Part shown: one piece after another, positions 17,499 through 24,471 of the stretch
How the letters are laid out: every line of letters starts with the position of its first letter
How positions within the stretch are numbered: position 1 is the first letter of the stretch
Assembly (NCBI GenBank): GCA_003427395.1
Contig: BFEA01000013.1
Location: forward strand, 3,764,524-3,788,994
Source: Chara braunii
Lineage: Eukaryota; Streptophyta; Charophyceae; Charales; Characeae
Direction of reading: 5' to 3'
DNA: 24,471 nt
Program-made: the position numbers and the translations under genes
The notes under the pieces: generated by a model
Database searches by the model: none
What the model saw: the letters and a program-made list of their open reading frames with translations, nothing else
What the model was told of the DNA's origin: nothing

Positions 17499-19433
17499 AT
17501 GAGCGACAGGGAGGACACTAGAGAGGACGACCGGATCCTGCAATCGGCTAGATGCCTGATTGCCCGTTTGGCTTTAGGACCAGAGGGCGACAGATACCTA
17601 TTCCGCCAACATAGGGAGAGGTGCAGCAGCAGAGGAGAGCTAGAGCAGCAGAGGCTAGCAGGGCGTTCGTAAGTGAAGCCCCAACTTCGGTAGCCATGGC
17701 CACTTCTGCGCAGCGGAGTTCCTAGGCTAGCAGTTCAGGAGCTGTAGGGTCAACGGTCGCGCAGACCCAGAGTCAATCAACTGGCGTGATGGCGAGCCAG
17801 CCCTTAGTGACGACTCTCGAGGAGGTCGCCATACAGCGAGCTGCTGATCGCGAGGCACAACTACAACAGGCATTGGGAGAGATTAAGGCTGAGAAAGAGA
17901 GAATGATTAGGAGAAGAGTCAGGATGCAGCGGAGGCAACCGGACGTTAGTGAGTTAGAGGAGATGGACACTACAGAGATGGAGGATGATGTGAGGACCAT
18001 ACGGTCGTTCTTGTTGAGCATAGTAGAAATGTAAGATCACCAAATGGAGATCTTACAGGACATCCAACAGAGTCTGGCTGTGTTAGTCGAGCGAATAGAG
18101 GCGTCACCATCACTGTCCGGGCCCAGTGTCTGGCCCGTTGTACATCCTCCTCCTTTTGTCCCACCGGTGACTGGGGTATCCCCGTATACAGCCCCAACAT
18201 CGGTCCAGACCATTTCCCTGGGCATGCCATTATCAGGAGGGTTCTCAACAGGTCCTAGTTTGCAGGTTCCTGTACGGACAGTGTTCACCCAACCTTCGTC
18301 GCAGGTTGCCGTAAGAGTGCAGCCTGCTGTCTAGCAGCCTGTACAGTCGCAGGGTACATAGCCCCTGCAGTCAATACAACAGCTTGTACCACAGGGTCCA
18401 CAGCCCGGTGTGATGCAGGGACCGGGACAAAGTCAGTGGGTACCAAAGACGGCCATCGCCGCTCCAAAACACTTTACAGGGGATAAGAGAGTTGAAAACC
18501 TCGACACTTGGTTGAGGGCAGTGCCGGTTTATGTCAAGTGCAAACTTACCTTGCCGCACGAGGAAGTGCTTGTGGCTGCCTCCTATTTAGAGGGGAGTGC
18601 AGCACGCTGGGTGAGTGGTTTAGTACAACTCCAGGGGTATGGTCATGACTTTCGCGCTTGGGCGGTCACCTAGAAATTGAATGACTTTCTCAAGTTGGTG
18701 AAAGACAGGTGGCACGATCCTCAGGAGGCCCAAAAGGCCACAGACGCGATCCTGACGCTGCACATGAGGCAGTTCAAGTCAGTAAGGGGGCCACTGACGC
18801 TGTAGAGCGTCCGATCTGTGTCCCTGGGGTTCGCTATGACCCCAGGTATTACTCACCTCCTACCTGAGATGCTTTCCCATGCCTCTCGGGAATCAGTTGG
18901 CAGGTGAGGCCAACATCAACATGCACAACTTTCCCTCGTTCAGTAAGAAGGCCCTAGACCTTGAGGCGAAGAGAGGGCATGGACATGACCCTACGACGGA
19001 TGGTAGGAAGAAGACACTGTCTCCCAACTGGAAGGCGAAGTGACGCATTATGTTCGTTGACAACGATGGTTCTACCATCAAGTTGGACGACGAGTTCCAG
19101 GCGGGAGTAGGCTCAGAGGCTGGCAGCGTAGAAGCTTCAGGGGATGGAGTGGTCGCTGTCATAGCTCAAAATGGTAAGGCGACCGGTAAAAGCCGTGGAG
19201 GTTTCCGGTCAAGGAGTCAAGTTAACCCCAATGCTCCTCCATGGGAGAAAGCGGGTCTCACTGAGGACGTGTGGAGAGATTGGTACACACGGCAGACTTG
19301 TATCCGTTGTGGCCAATATGACCATAACCAATTCAAGTGCCGAAATAAGAAGGTGATCTAGAAGATCCCGCCTACGATGGGGCAGGCGGTAGGATCCTCC
19401 GCTTTCGTGGGTAGCAATGTTGCCAGCACTTAA
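17499..19433 (+). pseudogene. gag: Ty3/gypsy retrotransposon gag, degenerate
   Basis: Gag would form the particle and bind element RNA. The 5' part starts at ATG 17499 (57 codons, stop at 17670); the main frame takes over by about 17640. It then shows a coiled-coil-like charged region (EREAQ-type to RMQRRQPDVSELEEMD, about 17810-17970), a Pro/Gln-rich linker (18100-18440), and a gag core at about 18460-18670 (FTGDKRVENLDTWLRAV, then AASYLEGSAARWVSGL). A CCHC zinc knuckle (C-IR-C-GQYD-H-NQFK-C) lies at 19302-19343. In-frame stops in the main frames are at 17723, 18032, 18332, 18359, 18671, 18803, 19041, 19359 and 19431. A frame change lies between about 18860 and 18897. No functional protein can be made as it stands. 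Confidence 0.85.
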
Positions 19434-19528
19434 GGCTCTGCTCCGGGAAACGCGTCGGGCCAGTTGGCCCAAGCTACTGACCCACCGACTTCCCACAATC
19501 ACATTCAGACCCATCGACCCCCTGTTCG

Positions 19529-20060
19529 ATGAATGTGTTTGAGTCCTTAGAGGAGCTAGAGGAGTGGTCTAGGTCAGACCCACTAACTTCTTGGATGACA
19601 CTAGTCAAAGCTCCTAAGGGTGAGATGTTCGTCAGCGAGGTAGTCATCGGCGGCCACAAGGCCGGGGCCTATTATGACACTTGCTCGACATGGAACTTCA
19701 TTAGTTGCGCGTGCGTTGAGAGGTTGCGCTTACAGGGGCAAGTGCAGCGCCTGACCTGTACCAACAAACAGCGCATGGTAGTCAATGACTACCTCCAAGA
19801 TGTTGAGTGTTCTTTCCCGTACGCGGGAGGGGAACTACGACATCGAGTCTCGTTCCTAGTGAGCGATGAACTCCCCATGGATATATTGTTAGGTATGTAC
19901 TACCTCTCTGTGGCACAACCCCAGTTTAACTGGGACCGAAATGTGGTCAAACACACTTTGCAAGGTGGAGGGACCACCAAATTATGTAAGTTTAAAGCTA
20001 GTAGTCTGATTGAGTCCCATGGATGCATGTGTGCGGCCGCGTTCTCTATAAGCAAAATCA
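19529..20060 (+). pseudogene. Gypsy retrotransposon aspartic protease region, inactive
   Basis: An open frame starting at ATG 19529 carries a retropepsin-like segment. The active-site position reads YDTCSTWNFIS where a D-(T/S)-G triad is expected, so the glycine is replaced by Cys. A later DILLGMYYLSVAQPQFNW segment matches the conserved end of gypsy proteases (ILGM-x-(W/Y)-L). The frame ends at TAG 20078-20080, but coding continues in another frame from about 20023-20060, so there is a frameshift at the protease/RT linker. Confidence 0.8.
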
Positions 20061-20830
20061 GGAGGAGGGTATGTATCTAGTTTATGTCTCTGCTGCAGGC
20101 AAGCCGGTGAAAATGCCGCCGGGAGTAGTTGCTAAATACCCTGATCTATTTGAAGAGCCGACAGGGGTTGTTGAGAGAGAGGTGGTCCACGCGACAGAGA
20201 TTATCCCAGGGTTTAGCATCCCAAAGGGTAGGATCTATCGGATGTCTCAAGACAAGCTTGATGAGCTTCGCCGGCAACTCAATGAACTCGTAGAAAAGGG
20301 GTGGATTCGGCCGAGTGTTTCTCCTTATGGTTCACCAGTCCTATTTGTATCGAAGAAAAAGGAAGGAACACTTAGGATGTGCATTGACTATATGGGCCTC
20401 AATGCCATCACTGTCAAGAACAGAGAGCCCCTACCGCGCATTGATGACTTGCTAGATAAAGTGCAAGGGTGTCGGTACTTCAGTAAGATAAATCTGAAGT
20501 CCGGGTACCATCAGATTGCAATCCGGCCTGAGGATCAACACAAAACCACTTTTCAGACCAGGTACGGTCTGTACGAGTTTGTGGTGATGCCTTTCGGCCT
20601 TTGCAATGCTCCTGACACCTTTCAGCACGCTATGAATCAGATATTTCATGACTACTTGGATAAGTTTGTCATCGTGTACCTCGATGCGATGACATACTTA
20701 TTTTCAGTAAGACTGTCGAGGAGCACGTTGCGCACTTGGCTAAAGTCCTAAGTCTTATGCGACAACAGAAGTTCAAGATCAACGGTGAGAAGTGTGAGTT
20801 TGCCGCACTCCGTGTATACGGTGTCAGGAC
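20023..20830 (+). pseudogene. pol: Ty3/gypsy reverse transcriptase, catalytically dead and truncated
   Basis: The frame 20023-20751 encodes most of a gypsy RT: fingers ([19 protein letters not shown], then [16 protein letters not shown]), the [10 protein letters not shown] block, motif A, then [16 protein letters not shown]. In motif A the sequence is [14 protein letters not shown]: the first catalytic Asp is Asn. At the YxDD box a short 5-nt duplication-like insertion (about 20684-20690) shifts the frame, and RT-like sequence continues in another frame to about 20820 (EEHVAHL, KCEFAA). RNase H, integrase and 3' LTR are absent; unrelated repeat DNA follows. It cannot encode an active enzyme. 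Confidence 0.9.
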
Positions 20831-20914
20831 TGGTGGGTCCCAAAGGACTTCCCATCACTCAAGAGACTGAATATAGACAAATTGTGCATGACAGAGAAAT
20901 CTAGAGACACAAAT
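20831..20914. other. Junction between truncated pol and repeat DNA
   Basis: RT similarity fades at about 20820-20835. No terminal motif marks the break. Confidence 0.5.
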
Positions 20915-21031
20915 GGTTAACGGGGACCCCCATTTTCAGCTCCTGACTAATGGGACAAAAACTGAAGTTTGCTTGAAATAACCTTATGGTTTTCTTATAA
21001 ATTGACCTGAAAAATGGGGTGTCGGTTAACC
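20915..21031. mobile_element. MITE-like 117-bp element with 25-bp inverted ends
   Basis: The left end GGTTAACGGGGACCCCCATT (running to 20939) and the right end (21007-21031, ending GTCGGTTAACC) are imperfect inverted repeats of 25 bp with a 67-nt AT-rich centre. The ends have GGTTAAC termini, and no target-site duplication could be fixed. It resembles a small non-autonomous DNA element; no transposase is nearby. Confidence 0.6.
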
Positions 21032-21144
21032 TTCTCTCCCAAGGGAGCGGCAAATGCCCTAAGGGCGTGGGACACCTTGGGGAAAGGCGCCCGGGGGCTG
21101 CACGAGACTAAGTAAAAATAATGGCACCCGGGAAAGAATGTGTT

Positions 21145-21256
21145 GGGGACCGCTGACGGGACAAAATGAGTCGGGGACCGCCGACGGGACTAAGTGTCGG
21201 GGACCGCCGACGGGACTAAGTGTCGGGAACCATCGACGGGACAAGCGGCGGGGACA
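21145..21256. repeat. 26-bp tandem repeat (GGGGACCGCCGACGGGACTA)
   Basis: Unit starts at 21145, 21173, 21199, 21225 and 21250, with spacings of 28, 26, 26 and 25 bp. The second and third units are identical; the first and fourth are diverged. A related single unit lies at about 22592-22610 in the downstream copy of this region. Confidence 0.88.
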
Positions 21257-21620
21257 CAAAAAGGCCCCAAGAGAAACGGTGGAGCGGCATGTGGAAAATA
21301 ATTAAGACAACGTGCACCGTCAAGATCGAGATCTTGACGGCGAAAAATATTAGCATCGCTAGTGGTAGCAAACGGAAAGGCCAAAAGGGAAAGAGAAAGT
21401 AAAGAAATTGAAAATGGGAGGCATAGGAGCAATCCGAAAAATCTCGGATCAGCCTCTCTCAAGAAAATGGAGTCAAACGAGACCCCAGGTGAAAAATAGC
21501 CCTCCGGGAGAAAATTGGAGTAGGAGGGGCCATTATGGGAGGAAAATAGAAGTAAAGGGAGACTCCCATGGGCATGAGAAGGCCAACATTGCAGTCCGAG
21601 ATATAACGGACTGCACCATG
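21230..21620 (+). repeat. Macro-repeat, left copy (~390 bp)
   Basis: It contains in order: GACGGGAC, a perfect 11-bp-arm hairpin (CCGTCAAGATC/GATCTTGACGG, 21317-21340), an ATCCGA/TCGGAT palindrome (21432-21449), and TGCAGTCCG/CGGACTGCA (21590-21615). The same order recurs in a diverged copy at 22600-23010, offset by about 1.37-1.41 kb. Confidence 0.65.
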
Positions 21621-21705
21621 GGCATAGGAAGGGCTAAAACTAAAAGGAAGGGGCTAGAAAATGGCCTTAACGACCACTTGATATTTGGCATGCTAGAAAA
21701 AAAGA

Positions 21706-21723
21706 GGAAAAAAAAAAAAAAGN
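21706..21723. repeat. A-run with N gap
   Basis: A purine run ends in about 13 A, AG, then a single N at 21723. It is an unresolved low-complexity gap. Confidence 0.9.
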
Positions 21724-21991
21724 GGGATAATAAGACAAAAAAAGTGAGACGGAGTGAGTGAGTTGGCCATCAGTAGGGACTGTCACAAGTAGGGACTGGC
21801 AGATCCCTACTGTCCAAGAAAGGAGGAAAAATAAAAGAAAAGAAAAGAAAAGAGAAAAAGACCCTAACGGTAAAAAACGACCACTTGGGGAGATTCATCC
21901 GTGACCAGATTCATTCCGGAATATGGCGGTTACAAAGGACTTTGATTTTCTTTGATTTTTGCAGAGAAAATCAAAGAAAATCAAGGCCCCA

Positions 21992-22329
21992 TGCAACCGA
22001 AATAAAACGGATTACATGCATGAGGAGAAACACATGTTTTAGGTGCATCTGGAGCCAAAATCAAGTCCGGATGCACTTGGGAATCGACCGTTTCTTTTTC
22101 TTTTGAGTAGGGGTTAGTTGTAGGGCATTGGGGCTTGGAAATTGACCCTTATTGCAGTCCAAGTTACCTGGGGGGGAAAAACACATGTTTTTAGTACATC
22201 CGGGGCCAATATTGAGTCTGGATGCACTTAGAAATCAAACGCTTTATTATATTTTAGCATGGGGCAAGTTGTGGGGCTGTGGGACTAGAAAAATAGCCAT
22301 GACTGCAGTCCGAGAAATAACGGACTGCA
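21992..22329 (+). repeat. ~151-bp degenerate tandem repeat
   Basis: The block AAACACATGTTTTAGGTGCATC (first copy from 22028) recurs at 22179, 151 bp later, with matching GGATGCACTT-GAAATC sequence following. TGCA-(A/G)(T/C)CC starts at 21992, 22153 and 22304 mark the flanking units. Copies have diverged by many substitutions. Confidence 0.7.
22304..22329. repeat. TGCAGTCCG palindrome, second perfect copy
   Basis: TGCAGTCCG (22304-22312), an 8-nt spacer AGAAATAA, and CGGACTGCA (22321-22329). It matches the 21590-21615 copy except for one spacer base. Confidence 0.85.
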
Positions 22330-22599
22330 TGGGGGTGCCTAGGCTAAGGAAAAATGAGCCACGGCAAACCCGGAAGGCTAGAAAGAAACAATTTCGGCAT
22401 GGGGCAAGTAAAAACGGTAAACGACAACCGTGAGATGAGATTTCACGGCCTAGAAAAATCGGCACACATGTACAGATGATGGGACCACCAAGGGCAAGGG
22501 GCCCCGAAAATAAAAATGGGACACCATCTGGAACGTTGCCGGGGATCAAGTGGGTCCAAATAATAAAAGTCGAAAAACGGGACACGCGCCGGCGGGACC

Positions 22600-23010
22600 G
22601 CCGACGGGACAAAAAAATGGAACTAACATGGAGGAAAGTGGCGGGGACTTGGGATGTCCCAAGGGAACCATGAGCAAGCACAAGGAATAATTGTGCAAGC
22701 GAAGGGCACCGTTGAGATCGAGGATCTAGACGGTGGAAAATATAAGCACCACTAGTGCTAACACTAGTGGGGGCAAGTGGGAGAGTCATAGAGAGGAAGA
22801 AAAATAAAATAATGATGTTGGGAGAGCTGCCCAGCAGTCCGAAATATCTCGGACTAGCTAGGCATGAGAAAATAGAGCCTTGAGAGGCTCAACATGAGAA
22901 AAAAGTTGCCCTTAGAAAATCGGAGCAAAGGGGGCACAAAATTTGACAAACGGAAGCAAAGTGGAACCCTCTAGGAACATGGGGGTGCCATGGTTGGAAT
23001 CCGAGATATA
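22600..23010 (+). repeat. Macro-repeat, right copy (~410 bp)
   Basis: Diverged copy of 21230-21620: GACGGGAC (22603), hairpin region CACCGTTGAGATCGAG (22707), AGTCCGA/TCGGACT palindrome (22836-22855), and a half palindrome ATCCGAGATATA (about 22999). It also has a perfect 9-bp-arm hairpin CCACTAGTG/CACTAGTGG at 22749-22770. The direct copies could be LTRs of a short non-autonomous element or a simple duplication. Confidence 0.6.
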
Positions 23011-23528
23011 CTCACCTCAAGGCACATGGGGAGGCTCATGGGCTGGTCGGACTGCTGGTTTCAGCCTACATAAGTTGGGAATTCAGCCCGCCACTTTTTC
23101 AATTGCATGAGGAGTGCCCATGCTGCCCAAGTGAGCTCATGAGAACACTCGTTCACTTGGAGAGAGGAGAGGAGAGCACATGCCAGTTTGGGACCTTGGT
23201 GGAGGCCATGAGCTAGGGAGAGGAGCTCTAGAGACTAAAGGTAGTGAGGCTGGCACTAGGGGAGTGATCCGCCACAGCCCCCAGGGTGTGAGGAAGAGAG
23301 AGAGGCTAGAGGGAGTCCCATTAGCCCTCCTAAAGGGGAGGACTCCATAACCATGGTGATGGGAGCTTGAGGCAACTTGGGAAGAAGTGAGAAAGGAAGA
23401 AGAGAGACTTGGAGAAGGAGGGAGTTTATAGCCAAGGAGGAGTTGTGCAAGGAGGAAGAAAGCCTCATCAAGATTGAGACTCCATCTTCAAGACATTAAC
23501 AAGGTGAGTGAAAGGAAGAGGATGCATC
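23011..23528. other. GA-rich leader-like DNA with splice-donor-like site
   Basis: No coding frame is recognised. AACAAG|GTGAGTG at about 23497-23509 is a strong donor match after a purine-rich stretch, so this could be a non-coding first exon. No promoter is certain. Confidence 0.35.
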
Positions 23529-23586
23529 TTCTTCTTCATCTTCTTCTTCATCTCCATCTTCTTCTTCTTCTTCTTCTTCTCCTTCT

Positions 23587-23619
<33 letters not shown>

Positions 23620-23728
23620 CCTTATCCTTCTTCTTCTTCTTCTTCCTCTCCTTCTCCCTATTCTTCATCTTTTTCTTCTTCTCCTTCTTTTTCTTCTCGT
23701 TCTTCTTCTTCATCTTCCTCTTCTTATT
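23529..23728. repeat. (CTT)n imperfect microsatellite
   Basis: About 200 bp of TTC/CTT units with CCT, CAT and TTT variants. Long Leu-, Phe- or Lys-rich ORFs on both strands come from this repeat. Confidence 0.96.
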
Positions 23729-23733
23729 GAGAT

Positions 23734-24471
23734 ACTCAAACTCTTGTTCTTCACTCACATACTAGTAGGTAATGCTCCGATTCTTCTATGGATGATATCA
23801 TGTTGGTTACTTGTGATTTGGGCAACTCAAACTCTTGTTTTTTTCACTTACTCACTAGTAGGTAATGCTCCAATTCTTCTATGGATGATCTCATGTTGGT
23901 TACTTGTGATTTAGGCTACTCAAACTCTTGTTTTTCACTCACCCACTAGTAGGGAGTGCTCCGATTCTTCTATAGATGATCTCATGTTGGTTACTTGTGA
24001 TTTGGGCTACTCAAGCTCTTGTTTTTCACTCACCCACTAGTAGGTAGTGCTCCGATTCTCCTATGGATGATCTCATGTTGGTTACTTGTGATTTGGGTTA
24101 CTCAAACTCTTGTTTTTCACTCACATGCTAGTAGGTAGTGCTCCGATTCTTCCATGGATGATCTTTGATGCAATCTTGGTGATCTAGCCTACTCACACTC
24201 ATGCCTTTCACTCACACACTAGTAGGTAGTGCACCGCTACTTCTATGAATGATGGTTGATTCAATCTTGGTGATCTCGCCTACTCAAGTTCATGTTTTTC
24301 ACTCACACACTAGTAGGTAGTGCAGCGCTACTTCCATGGATGATCTCTGATGCAATCTTGGTGATCTAGCCTACTCAAACTCTTGTTTTTCACTCATACA
24401 CTAGTAGGTAGTGCACCGCTACTTCCATGGATGATCTTTGATGCAATCTTGGTAATGTAGCCTACTTAAAC
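23734..24471. repeat. 91-bp satellite array, open at the window end
   Basis: ACTCAAACTCTTG-type unit starts lie at 23734, 23825, 23918, 24009, 24100, 24191, 24282, 24373 and 24464: eight full units plus a start, spaced 91 bp apart (one interval is 93). Each unit carries CACTAGTAGGTA(G/A)TGC and ATGGATGAT. There are two subtypes: units 1-4 end with CATGTTGGTTACTTGTGATTT, and from the fifth unit on they end with TGCAATCTTGGTGATCTAGC. Confidence 0.97.

Noticed and set aside
17723-19433. Alternative genetic code with TAA/TAG read as Gln
   Set aside because: The stops often replace Gln, but pol uses CAA and CAG for Gln with no in-frame TAA/TAG over 600 bp. A TGA stop, frameshifts and lost catalytic residues point to decay.
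23474-23914. 146-codon Leu-rich ORF and its antisense Lys-rich ORF
   Set aside because: Both are readings of the (CTT)n tract continuing into the satellite.
23734-24471. CRISPR-like array
   Set aside because: Whole 91-bp units repeat without unique spacers; this is a satellite in a eukaryotic genome.

Overview
The window is eukaryotic nuclear DNA. It has spliced-looking ORFs, dense (GA/CT)n, (GT)n and (CTT)n microsatellites, and a decayed Ty3/gypsy-type LTR retrotransposon. The retroelement's plant-like reverse transcriptase and the microsatellite content suggest a plant or streptophyte green alga (a charophyte such as Chara would fit), but that is inference. Four single-N gaps, all in low-complexity sequence, and a library adapter left in the sequence show a draft short-read assembly.

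Layout. 1-2.9 kb: microsatellites and unrecognised non-coding DNA. 2.9-7.1 kb: four copies of a short palindromic hairpin family, a 149-bp tandem duplication, a degenerate hammerhead-ribozyme-like motif, and one hypothetical gene or decayed gene (about 4286-5955) with a 75-nt intron and a poly(A) signal. 7.4-9.1 kb: microsatellites and an assembly artefact: a complete Nextera mate-pair junction adapter at 8991-9028 followed by a 34-nt copy of sequence from 5.6 kb upstream. 9.9-12.2 kb: a minisatellite-like (ACGGCGGATAA)-type array between copies of a 20-nt motif that point in opposite directions on its two sides. 12.4-13.6 kb: a CCT/AAC-rich tract, then a probable coding exon ending in a consensus splice donor. 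13.7-14.7 kb: microsatellites, a second hammerhead-like motif and a G-quadruplex-prone C-run cluster. 15-17.4 kb: no gene recognised; two candidate tRNA-iMet primer-binding sites and a TATA box suggest LTR remnants. 17.5-20.8 kb: gag, protease and reverse transcriptase of a gypsy element with many nonsense changes, frameshifts and lost catalytic residues, truncated before RNase H and integrase. 20.9-23.0 kb: a palindrome-rich non-coding repeat region with a MITE-like 117-bp element, a 26-bp tandem array and two diverged direct copies about 1.4 kb apart. 23.5-24.47 kb: a (CTT)n tract followed by a 91-bp satellite that runs off the window.

There is no operon-like cooperation. Only two loci (4.3-5.9 kb and 13.0-13.6 kb) look like possible host genes; the rest is repeats, mobile-element debris and one clear artefact.
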